Source: Clostridiales bacterium UBA6363 (GTDB lineage Bacteria; Bacillota; Clostridia; UBA1381). Taken from it: 9,438 nucleotides of DNA. How positions within the stretch are numbered: position 1 is the first letter of the stretch; each line of letters opens with the position of its first letter. Both the position numbers and the translations under genes were made by a program. The notes under the pieces are model-generated. The model had not been told where the DNA came from, ran no database searches, and worked only from the letters and a program-made list of their open reading frames with translations. The stretch spans positions 1 through 9,438 of the forward strand of contig DJRJ01000107.1 in NCBI GenBank assembly GCA_002438865.1, written 5' to 3'. Below are positions 1 to 6,092 of this stretch, piece by piece.

Positions 1-63
1 ACAAAATTCGGGGTTGACTCGAGCACACCTCAAACTCCCAATAACAAAGAAGACAAACCTTAA
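1..63 (+). CDS. 3' end of an unidentified gene (last 20 codons)
   Basis: Frame 1 is open from the first base and reads TKFGVDSSTPQTPNNKEDKP before a TAA at 61-63. The tail is hydrophilic and rich in Thr, Pro, Asn and Lys, like the disordered C-terminal end of many Gram-positive surface or cell-wall proteins, but 20 residues are too few to name a family. The call is supported by the strong plus-strand intrinsic terminator that starts 20 bp after the stop. The other two plus frames give no comparable ending. The gene converges on the AraC regulator that ends at 111. Confidence 0.5.
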   Translation, partial: TKFGVDSSTPQTPNNKEDKP

Positions 64-74
64 ACGGTTTGTCT
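51..74. terminator. hairpin spanning a stop codon; possible terminator for the araC-type gene
   Basis: A perfect 9-bp stem (AGACAAACC / GGTTTGTCT) closes a 6-nt loop and contains the TAA of the left-hand gene. Read on the minus strand it is followed by the T-rich stretch TCTTTGTTATT, so it could end transcripts of the AraC-type gene. On the plus strand there is no T run after it; the terminator at 83-112 does that job. Confidence 0.4.
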
Positions 75-82
75 ACAGGTTG

Positions 83-112
83 AATACTGCTCCCAAAGAG
101 CAGTATTTTTTT
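83..112 (+). terminator. intrinsic terminator of the left-hand plus-strand gene
   Basis: A 10-bp stem (AATACTGCTC / GAGCAGTATT, 83-92 and 98-107) with a 5-nt loop runs into a T tract at 106-112. The T tract overlaps the stop codon of the convergent AraC-type gene at 111-113. On the minus strand the hairpin lacks a proper U tract, so it mainly acts on plus-strand transcripts. Confidence 0.85.
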
Positions 113-893
113 ATTTGTTGTTCATATGCGTGTTGAAATATTTGTTTCTGAATCTTGAGGGACTTATATCCTCGTGGTACATAAAGAATTTTATAAACAG
201 GTTTTCGCTGTCAAATCCCAGCTTTGCGGAAATTTCCTTGACCGATAAATCCGATGAGAGCAGAAAATCCTTGGCAAGTTTTATCTTTTCGGCGCAAATG
301 TATTCTTTAAGCCCCATACCGTAATTGTTTTTAAAAAGCTTTCCTATGTAATCGGAATTATATCCGAAATGCTTTGCCGTATCGGAAACGGTAATGCCGT
401 TTGTGAGATTTATCCGCACATATTCGGCGGCCTCGTTAATGAGAGTACGGCGGCTGTTTTTGAGAGCGTTTTCCGTATACATAAGCTCACGAAAAATCAA
501 AAGCGAGAGTATTTCCGCAGAATCGGGCGGATATGACGGCGTGTTTGAAACGTGCAAAAGCTTTTTTAAAAGGTATTTCAAATCATAGCAGTCGCCGGCG
601 GTATATGTTTTAAACGGCATTTCCATATCGGTGCGAAAGTGCATCCAGTAAAACGAAACGGGCGGAGCGCTCTCCTTATATCCGAAATGATACTTTTGCG
701 GCTCGAGAATAATCATATCATTTTGCCGAAGCTCGTACCTTGCTCCGTCCTCCTCGATAAAAACCTCACCGTTCAAAACCAAAATAAGTTCGAAACTGTA
801 TATCGTGCGTGCAGGGTGGCTCCATTGCTCCTCCGAGGTAAATCTGCCGATTGTTTCGTATTGAAAAAAATTACCGCTTTCTAATTTCATCAT
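111..893 (-). CDS. AraC-family transcriptional regulator (cupin sensor plus double HTH)
   Basis: This is a cytoplasmic DNA-binding regulator of about 260 aa, a typical AraC/XylS length. The N-terminal half looks like the AraC sugar-binding cupin: beta-rich sequence with FELILVLNGEVFIEEDG and then RQNDMIILEPQKYHFGY, the usual 'pour out a hormone-like ligand' fold. The last ~100 residues carry the two helix-turn-helix motifs, the first around VSDTAKHFGYNSDYIGKLFK and the second around VKEISAKLGFDSENLFIKFF, ending in SPSRFRNKYF. Starts are ambiguous: ATG at 893 (chosen), ATG at 890, or an in-frame GTG at 908; each has only a weak Shine-Dalgarno. The gene is divergent from the GH127 gene, which suggests it controls that enzyme in response to an arabinose-type ligand. 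The ligand and direction of control are inferred. Confidence 0.93.
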   Translation of the reverse strand: MMKLESGNFFQYETIGRFTSEEQWSHPARTIYSFELILVLNGEVFIEEDGARYELRQNDMIILEPQKYHFGYKESAPPVSFYWMHFRTDMEMPFKTYTAGDCYDLKYLLKKLLHVSNTPSYPPDSAEILSLLIFRELMYTENALKNSRRTLINEAAEYVRINLTNGITVSDTAKHFGYNSDYIGKLFKNNYGMGLKEYICAEKIKLAKDFLLSSDLSVKEISAKLGFDSENLFIKFFMYHEDISPSRFRNKYFNTHMNNK

Positions 894-923
894 ATCTGAT
901 TTTCTCACTTTATCTCAAAACTT

Positions 924-940
924 CGGTATTGAAATTACCG
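924..940. promoter_or_regulatory. inverted repeat, candidate operator in the araC/GH127 intergenic region
   Basis: CGGTA-N7-TACCG is a perfect 5-bp inverted repeat with a 7-bp centre. It covers the -35 hexamer of the GH127 promoter and lies just downstream of the predicted start site of the divergent regulator gene. A related sequence, GTATTGAAAAAAATTACCG, lies at about 858-876, inside the start of the regulator gene. That it binds the neighbouring AraC protein is inference; AraC-type proteins more often bind direct repeats. Confidence 0.45.
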
Positions 941-957
941 TTTTTATTTATTATAAT
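929..957 (+). promoter_or_regulatory. sigma-A-type promoter of the GH127 gene
   Basis: TTGAAA (929-934), a 17-bp spacer and a perfect TATAAT (952-957) form a strong plus-strand promoter, with transcription expected to start near 964. The -35 lies inside the inverted repeat at 924-940, so occupancy of that repeat could block or modulate RNA polymerase. Confidence 0.8.
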
Positions 958-978
958 AAATTTACAATGAAAAGTCAA
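950..978 (-). promoter_or_regulatory. sigma-A-type promoter of the AraC-family regulator
   Basis: On the minus strand TTGACT (978-973), a 17-bp spacer and TATAAT (955-950) form a near-consensus housekeeping promoter. The expected start of transcription is near 943, giving a leader of 35-50 nt. Its -10 overlaps the -10 of the oppositely directed GH127 promoter. Confidence 0.75.
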
Positions 979-1002
979 TAAGCCGAAAGGAGCATTTTGA
1001 AT

Positions 1003-2820
1003 ATGAAAAAAGTGAAATTTTCAGACATAAAAATCAATGACGGATTTTGGGCACCAAAACAGGATATGCTAAAAAACTCAACGCTAAAGGCAGTGTATGA
1101 CAGGTTTGTCGAAACGCACCGCTTTTCGGCAACGGAGTGCAAGTGGAAAGAGGGCGAGCCAAATGTTCCGGACATATTTTGGGATTCGGATATAGCCAAG
1201 TGGATAGAGGGTGCGGCGTATATTATAAAAGAGGAAAAGCACCCCGAGCTGGAGGAGATAATCGACAAAACGGTAGACAACATTGTGAAAAATTCCGATG
1301 AACACGGATATTTCAACAGCCATTTTCTTGTGACGGAACAGGATCGCCGCTTTTGCGGCCGCCGTTCGCATGAGTTGTATTGCGCAGGGCATCTTATAGA
1401 GGCGGCAATTGCGTATTATGACGCAACCGGCAAGGACAAATTCTTAAAAGCAATGTGCAAATATGCCGACTATATTGAGGACGTTTTTGTAAAAAAGAAA
1501 AGCGCAAAATTTATTACACCCGGTCATCCGGAGATTGAACTTGCGCTTGTGCGCCTATATGAAGCGACAGGAGAAGAACGCTATTTCAAGCTTGCAGAGT
1601 TTTTCATAGACGAACACGGTAAGCATGATGAACCTCGGGAGGGTCTAAGCATATTGTATAATCAGGACGATATGCCGTTAAAAGACAGAACAACGGCAGA
1701 CGGACACAGCGTGCGTGCTATGTATCTGTTTTGCGGCGCTGCCGATGTTGCACGCATCAGGGAGGATAACGAACTCGGAGCAATGTGCAAAAGAGTTTTT
1801 GATAACGCTGTAAACAAGCGTATGTACATAACGGGCGGAATAGGCTCAACATACAGGGGCGAGGCGTTTACGGTGGATTATGATTTGCCGAACCGGACGG
1901 CTTATGCCGAAACGTGTGCGGCTATAGCGCTTTCGATGTTTGCGTCACGTATGCAAATGTCTGAGGTAAATTCAAAATATGCGGACACCGTAGAACGTGC
2001 AATATATAACGGAGTGCTGTCGGGAGTTTCGATGGACGGAACGGCGTTTTTCTATGAAAATCCGCTTGAGATTGATCTTAGGTTTAACGATGTTGACCGT
2101 GCGGCATATGATAGCCGTGCGTCATACGATAAACGGCGTTTTCCGATAACCGAGCGCCAAAAGGTATTTTCGTGTTCATGCTGTCCTCCGAATATAGTGC
2201 GCTTTATTCCGTCAATAGCGGGATTTATGTACACATACGATGATGATACGCTGTACGTGCATCAGTATATGGATTCCGAAATGTCGTGCGAGGGTATGCA
2301 TATTACGCAGAGTACCGATTATCCGACAAGCGGCAGTGTAAAAATAAACTGCACCGCTCCGGGACGGAAAATTGCGCTTAGAATACCCGGCTGGTGCAGA
2401 AGCTTTACTGTAAACGCCGAATATGAGCTGAAAAACGGTTATGCTTATGTTGACGCATCGGACGGGATAGAATTGAATATGGATATGCCCGTTGCATATA
2501 TGCGTGCAAACAGGCACGTACACGAGGACGCAGGAAGAATAGCCGTTATGAGAGGACCTGTCGTTTATTGTGCCGAGGGGGTAGACAACGGGGAGGACTT
2601 GAGGAATGTAAGAATTGATATTAACGATTCGTGCGCTCTTGAAAAATCCGAATTTCTGCTTCCGAAAATAAAAACAACCGCATATCGTGACAAAGAAAGC
2701 GAATTGCTTTATATGCCTGCGGACAGCGAATATGAAAAATCATCGCTTACGCTTATTCCGTATTATGCATTTGCCAACAGGGGAGAAACGGATATGCAGG
2801 TGTGGTTTTTGAAAAAATAA
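1003..2820 (+). CDS. GH127-family beta-L-arabinofuranosidase (former DUF1680)
   Basis: This retaining glycosidase should remove terminal beta-L-arabinofuranose from plant arabino-oligosaccharides or hydroxyproline-linked arabinans. GH127 enzymes use a zinc-bound cysteine nucleophile. Numbering from the upstream TTG at 997, the zinc/catalytic set is visible: Glu305 and Cys307 in YAETC, and the Cys395-Cys396 pair in FSCSCCPPN. The probable acid/base is Glu289 in RGEAF, 16 residues before Glu305, the same spacing as in Bifidobacterium HypBA1. The N-terminal two thirds fit an (alpha/alpha)6 barrel and the rest is beta-rich. There is no signal peptide, so it acts in the cytoplasm on imported sugars. 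ATG at 1003 is preferred because AAAGGAG (986-992) lies 10 nt before it but only 4 nt before the TTG. At 605 aa it is slightly shorter than HypBA1. GH146 is the nearest alternative family. Confidence 0.9.
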   Translation: MKKVKFSDIKINDGFWAPKQDMLKNSTLKAVYDRFVETHRFSATECKWKEGEPNVPDIFWDSDIAKWIEGAAYIIKEEKHPELEEIIDKTVDNIVKNSDEHGYFNSHFLVTEQDRRFCGRRSHELYCAGHLIEAAIAYYDATGKDKFLKAMCKYADYIEDVFVKKKSAKFITPGHPEIELALVRLYEATGEERYFKLAEFFIDEHGKHDEPREGLSILYNQDDMPLKDRTTADGHSVRAMYLFCGAADVARIREDNELGAMCKRVFDNAVNKRMYITGGIGSTYRGEAFTVDYDLPNRTAYAETCAAIALSMFASRMQMSEVNSKYADTVERAIYNGVLSGVSMDGTAFFYENPLEIDLRFNDVDRAAYDSRASYDKRRFPITERQKVFSCSCCPPNIVRFIPSIAGFMYTYDDDTLYVHQYMDSEMSCEGMHITQSTDYPTSGSVKINCTAPGRKIALRIPGWCRSFTVNAEYELKNGYAYVDASDGIELNMDMPVAYMRANRHVHEDAGRIAVMRGPVVYCAEGVDNGEDLRNVRIDINDSCALEKSEFLLPKIKTTAYRDKESELLYMPADSEYEKSSLTLIPYYAFANRGETDMQVWFLKK

Positions 2821-2853
2821 AATTACGGCGTGCGGATACCGCACGCCGTAATT
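2821..2853. terminator. bidirectional intrinsic terminator between the GH127 gene and hydF
   Basis: A perfect 15-bp stem (2821-2835 with 2839-2853) with a 3-nt ATA loop begins directly after the GH127 stop codon and ends just before the hydF stop codon. T runs flank it on both strands, so it can end both convergent transcripts. Confidence 0.92.
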
Positions 2854-2854
2854 T

Positions 2855-4033
2855 TTATATTCCGAATACTTCCTTGCTCCTGTCAAGTATGCCGTTCACA
2901 TATGCGAGAACAACGCCGTAATTCGTTATGGGAACGCCGCTTTCAAGGCAAAACTCCGTTCTCATACGCATTGACTTTGAATTTATCATACAGCCGCCGC
3001 AATGGATAACGAGGTCATACTCCGAAAGCTTGTCGGGAAAATCGTGGTGCGTGTAAAAATCAAATTCAAGCTTTTTGCCCGTGTATTTTTTGAGCAGATT
3101 GGGGATTTTTACTCTGCCTATATCCTCGTGTGAGGAATTGTGCGTGCATGCCTCCGCCATAAGTATGCGGCTGCCGTCTTTGAGATTTTCTATGGCGGCG
3201 GCGCCGTCGGCAAAGGCTTTCAAATCGCCCTTCATACGTGCCATCATCATTGAAAATGACGTAAGCTTTATGTCTTTCGGTACAACCGATGAAACAAACT
3301 TAAACGCCTGTGAGTCTGTCACGACAAGATCGACCCTGTTAAGCTCCGCAAGAGTTTCCTCAAGCTCCGTGTCACGCACGGCAACGGCTTTCATACCGTG
3401 GTCAAGACAATCACGCAGAAACTGTACCTGCGGAAGAATAATTCTGCCTTTTGGGGCTTCGCTGTCTATCGGGATAACCATCACAACGGTGCTGCCGTAA
3501 GGCAGTAAATCGCCCACCATTGTTTCAGTTGACTCGTCTTTCGGGAGCCGTGCGTTTAAAATGCCCTTCAGTGCATTGATTGAATTTTTGTCATAAACCG
3601 ATACAAACACCGCATCGGGATATTCCTCTTTAAGCGTGCCGCTATCTTTATCGGATTTTGTGAACACAAGCAGGTGCGGTATATGCTTTTTTGAAAAGCT
3701 TTCTTTTGCACGCTCGTATGCGGACTTATCAAAATCATCACAGGCGGCTGCATAGATTGCAAAATCCGTTCTGTCAAGAATTTTTTCCGTTTTTTGCATA
3801 CGCTCTTTGCCTATGTCGGAGCAGTCGCCCAGACCTGCCGTATCGGCAAGCGCAATCGGACCGTAGGGGATAAGCTCCATTGCCTTTATTACGGGATCGG
3901 TGGTTGTGCCGTGCTTTTCGGAAACAATCACCATATCCTGACCGATAAGCGCATTAAACAGGGCGGATTTTCCGGCATTGGTGTTTCCGAAAATCGAAAC
4001 GTGGGTGCGGAATGCAATAGGCGTTTTTTCCAT
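2855..4033 (-). CDS. hydF: [FeFe]-hydrogenase H-cluster maturation GTPase HydF
   Basis: HydF is the scaffold on which HydE and HydG build the 2Fe precursor that is passed to apo-[FeFe]-hydrogenase. The 392 aa match the family length and domain order. The N-terminal GTPase domain has the P-loop GNTNAGKS (residues 16-23), a switch I GTTTDP (42-47), G3 DTAG (64-67) and a G4 TKSD (125-128). A dimerisation region follows. The C-terminal cluster-binding domain has the diagnostic Cys296-x-His298 and Cys345-GG-Cys348, with 46 residues between His298 and Cys345, inside the family range for the [4Fe-4S] ligands. AAGGAGA (4047-4041) lies 7 nt before the ATG. It follows the secreted-protein gene with a terminator hairpin between them. 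hydE, hydG and hydrogenase genes are not in the window. Confidence 0.96.
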   Translation of the reverse strand: MEKTPIAFRTHVSIFGNTNAGKSALFNALIGQDMVIVSEKHGTTTDPVIKAMELIPYGPIALADTAGLGDCSDIGKERMQKTEKILDRTDFAIYAAACDDFDKSAYERAKESFSKKHIPHLLVFTKSDKDSGTLKEEYPDAVFVSVYDKNSINALKGILNARLPKDESTETMVGDLLPYGSTVVMVIPIDSEAPKGRIILPQVQFLRDCLDHGMKAVAVRDTELEETLAELNRVDLVVTDSQAFKFVSSVVPKDIKLTSFSMMMARMKGDLKAFADGAAAIENLKDGSRILMAEACTHNSSHEDIGRVKIPNLLKKYTGKKLEFDFYTHHDFPDKLSEYDLVIHCGGCMINSKSMRMRTEFCLESGVPITNYGVVLAYVNGILDRSKEVFGI

Positions 4034-4051
4034 AAAATCATCTCCTTACTT

Positions 4052-4082
4052 AAAAGAGCTGCCCCGACGGGACAGCTCCTTT
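4052..4082 (-). terminator. intrinsic terminator or attenuator between the secreted-protein gene and hydF
   Basis: On the minus strand a stem GAGCTGTCCC / GGGGCAGCTC (one G-T pair, 3-nt GTC loop) extends through AAAG/TTTT and ends in TTTTAAG. It follows the stop of the secreted-protein gene and ends only a few bases before the hydF ribosome binding site. I see no clear promoter between the hairpin and hydF, so partial read-through may feed hydF. Confidence 0.75.
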
Positions 4083-4095
4083 GCTGATTTTTTAC

Positions 4096-5091
4096 TTATT
4101 TCTCCGCTGCTTCGGCATTTACTATAACCGGTGTCTGATCGATTGTGAGCTGATTGCCCGAAAGCTGTGTTATTACAAGGTCTGAATTTGTAAGCTGGAG
4201 CGATGTATCGTGTCCGATCTGTGTATTGTATCTGTTCATGAGAACAAATGTACTCGGCTTTGTGTTCTTAGCCTTGAAGATGAGCTTTAATACAGAGTCA
4301 TCTGCCTTAATTGCCGTTTCGGAATTAATTGTGATGTGGACTGTCTTTAAGCTGTCCTCGGTGTAATCTGCGTTATCGGCGCCTGTGTCGCCCGAAACCT
4401 GTTCGCCCTTTTCATCGCAAAGATAAGCCTTGACAAATTCAAAGTTTTCCTTGTCGTACTTAACTGATGCGGTCACACCGCTTACAAAGTTGCCGGGGTA
4501 TGACGCAAGGTTTTTAAGGTCGATGTAAAGCGCAAGCTCGTCACCCTCCGCAACCTCTGCTTTGTCTGCGGAAAGCGAAAGAGCAGCCTTATTTTCAATC
4601 TTTTCTATATCGGGAGTTGTGATATAAACGGCAAAGCTTTCGCCGTCCCATTTAACGTCCGACTTAAGGCTTTCGCTTATTGCTCTTAACGGGATAAGCG
4701 TTCTGTAGGTTTCGTTATCGTTTATTATTACAGGGGGAGCATCGAGAGTAACCTTTGTTTCCTCTGCCGACAAAACGTCGATAAAGTTATATACGGTCAT
4801 AACGTCGCTGCCTATGGTAAGCTTTACACGAATCATATTGTTTCTGCTGTTTATTGTAACTGTCTGTGTTTCTCCGTCCCAGTCAACACGTGCACCCATA
4901 GCGTTAAATACGCCTCTTACGGGGATCATGGTGAAGTCGTTCATAATAACGGCTTTCTGATCTGCAAATTTTACGATTTCGCCGTCAACGTAAACGTCGG
5001 GAGAATTGTTTTCTTTGTCAGCCATAACTGCGGTTGATGTGCATGCAAGCATGGCAATTGCCGCCAAAAGGCTTAAAATCTTCTTTTTCAT
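4096..5091 (-). CDS. secreted protein with copper-amine-oxidase-N-type repeats and a cohesin-like domain
   Basis: This 331-aa protein is exported. MKKK and a hydrophobic stretch are followed by a likely signal-peptidase I site after VMA (residue 24). Residues about 32-82 and 85-157 look like two copies of the copper amine oxidase N-terminal ('stalk') repeat, each ending in the hallmark MIPVRGVFNAMGARVDWDG or LIPLRAISESLKSDVKWDG. Such repeats are common on Clostridia surface proteins and do not imply amine oxidase activity. Residues about 168-309 (LSLSADKAEVAEGDELALYIDL, then DSVLKLIFKAKN) resemble a cohesin/carbohydrate-binding-type beta sandwich. No catalytic motif, sortase signal or C-terminal membrane segment is visible. 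GGAAGGA precedes the ATG. The role is likely structural or binding at the cell envelope; its partner is unknown. Confidence 0.85.
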   Translation of the reverse strand: MKKKILSLLAAIAMLACTSTAVMADKENNSPDVYVDGEIVKFADQKAVIMNDFTMIPVRGVFNAMGARVDWDGETQTVTINSRNNMIRVKLTIGSDVMTVYNFIDVLSAEETKVTLDAPPVIINDNETYRTLIPLRAISESLKSDVKWDGESFAVYITTPDIEKIENKAALSLSADKAEVAEGDELALYIDLKNLASYPGNFVSGVTASVKYDKENFEFVKAYLCDEKGEQVSGDTGADNADYTEDSLKTVHITINSETAIKADDSVLKLIFKAKNTKPSTFVLMNRYNTQIGHDTSLQLTNSDLVITQLSGNQLTIDQTPVIVNAEAAEK

Positions 5092-5126
5092 AAGTATCCT
5101 TCCTTTAAACTAAAATTTATAAGACA

Positions 5127-5155
5127 ATTATAACATAAAAAGTCACAATATACAA
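5127..5155 (-). promoter_or_regulatory. predicted promoter of the secreted-protein gene
   Basis: On the minus strand TTGTAT (5155-5150), a 17-bp spacer and a perfect TATAAT (5132-5127) precede the gene by about 36 bp. The -35 is only a partial match. The AT-rich tract at 5156-5180, including a 14-bp A/T palindrome at 5166-5179, could act as an UP element for this promoter and the divergent one. Confidence 0.6.
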
Positions 5156-5186
5156 TAAAAATTTTAAAAAATATTTTTTTCAGCTA

Positions 5187-5215
5187 TGGAAAAATACAAA
5201 AAGATAGTGTATAAT
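5187..5215 (+). promoter_or_regulatory. predicted promoter of the cdaA-cdaR-hslO operon
   Basis: TGGAAA (5187-5192), a 17-bp spacer and TATAAT (5210-5215) lie upstream of cdaA. The -10 is perfect and the -35 matches four of six consensus bases. Transcription should start near 5222, giving a short leader with no room for a riboswitch. The ribosome binding site GGAGG (5237-5241) sits 8 nt before the ATG. Confidence 0.6.
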
Positions 5216-5249
5216 AATATTATAGTGAAAAAATACGGAGGATTTTCGG

Positions 5250-6092
5250 ATGAACGGCGTTTTGGAATATTTGATTAAATATATACAGCTGATAAGATTA
5301 AGCGATATAGTTGATATTTTAATAGTTGCGATAATAATTTATTATTTGATTAAGCTGATACGCGAGACACGTGCCATGCAGCTTGTAAAGGGTGTAGTTA
5401 TTCTGCTTATCATTTTTATGCTGAGCAGATTGTATAAGTTAAATGCTCTCAGCTATATCCTGGGCGGAGCAATGCAGATAGGACTTTTTGCGATAGTGGT
5501 TATTTTTCAGCCGGAGCTTAGAAATCTGCTTGAGCGAATGGGACGCTTTAAGGTGGGCAGATTTATAGATTTCGGCAGCGATCCCGAAGTGAACGATATA
5601 CATATGACGATAGAGTCGGTCGTTAAGGCGGCGGTGGATATGTCCGCCACGAAAACGGGTGCGCTCATAGTAATGGAAAGAGAAACAAAGCTCGGGGATT
5701 TTCTCACATCTGGAATAATGCTTGAGGCAAACGTTTCGAGCGGTATACTGGAAAATATATTTGTGCCGAACACGCCGCTCCATGACGGTGCGGTTATAAT
5801 ACGCCGAAACAAGATAATGGCGGCAGGCTGTATGCTTCCGCTTACGACCAACAATAACATATCATACGAACTCGGAACAAGGCACCGTGCCGCAATGGGA
5901 CTCAGCGAAAGCACGGACGCCATAGTAATAGTTGTGAGTGAGGAAACCGGTAAAATCTCCATAGCGAGAAACGGCACGCTTACACGAAATCTTACGGGAG
6001 AATCGCTTACGAGAGCGCTCAATAAGATTTTCATACAGGATACCGATAAGGCGGATAAAATGGATAAGCTGAAGTTCTGGAGGTCAAAATGA
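5250..6092 (+). CDS. cdaA: diadenylate cyclase CdaA
   Basis: CdaA is the membrane-bound enzyme that joins two ATP into the second messenger c-di-AMP, which controls potassium and osmolyte uptake and cell-wall balance in Bacillota. The 280 aa are the usual length. Three hydrophobic membrane segments lie at about residues 19-37, 47-58 and 68-86. The cytoplasmic DAC (DisA_N) domain follows, with the catalytic motifs Asp179-Gly-Ala in PLHDGAVI and Arg211-His-Arg in GTRHRAA. Both motifs are intact. The start is clear: GGAGG 8 nt upstream. The stop overlaps the cdaR start by 4 bp (ATGA), so the two are probably translationally coupled. CdaA is distinguished from DisA and CdaS by its three membrane segments and the cdaR neighbour. 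Confidence 0.96.
   Translation: MNGVLEYLIKYIQLIRLSDIVDILIVAIIIYYLIKLIRETRAMQLVKGVVILLIIFMLSRLYKLNALSYILGGAMQIGLFAIVVIFQPELRNLLERMGRFKVGRFIDFGSDPEVNDIHMTIESVVKAAVDMSATKTGALIVMERETKLGDFLTSGIMLEANVSSGILENIFVPNTPLHDGAVIIRRNKIMAAGCMLPLTTNNNISYELGTRHRAAMGLSESTDAIVIVVSEETGKISIARNGTLTRNLTGESLTRALNKIFIQDTDKADKMDKLKFWRSK

Noticed and set aside
997..1002. TTG at 997 as the start of the GH127 gene
   Set aside because: It is only 4 nt from the AAAGGAG ribosome binding site, while the ATG at 1003 is 10 nt away and is the stronger codon.
3075..3500. A 141-codon open frame on the plus strand opposite hydF
   Set aside because: It is antisense to a clearly conserved gene, has no ribosome binding site that I can see, and its protein has no recognisable features.
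5041..5091. Lipoprotein signal in the secreted stalk-repeat protein (Cys17)
   Set aside because: The residues before the Cys are M-L-A, which do not fit the usual lipobox; a signal-peptidase I site after VMA at residue 24 fits better.
5092..5249. A c-di-AMP (ydaO-type) riboswitch or small RNA upstream of cdaA
   Set aside because: The predicted cdaA leader is under 30 nt, and the region is simple AT-rich promoter sequence with no conserved stems.
5507..6034. A 175-codon open frame on the minus strand opposite cdaA
   Set aside because: It is the shadow of a conserved gene; the Ser/Ile-rich composition is what an antisense frame of this sequence produces.
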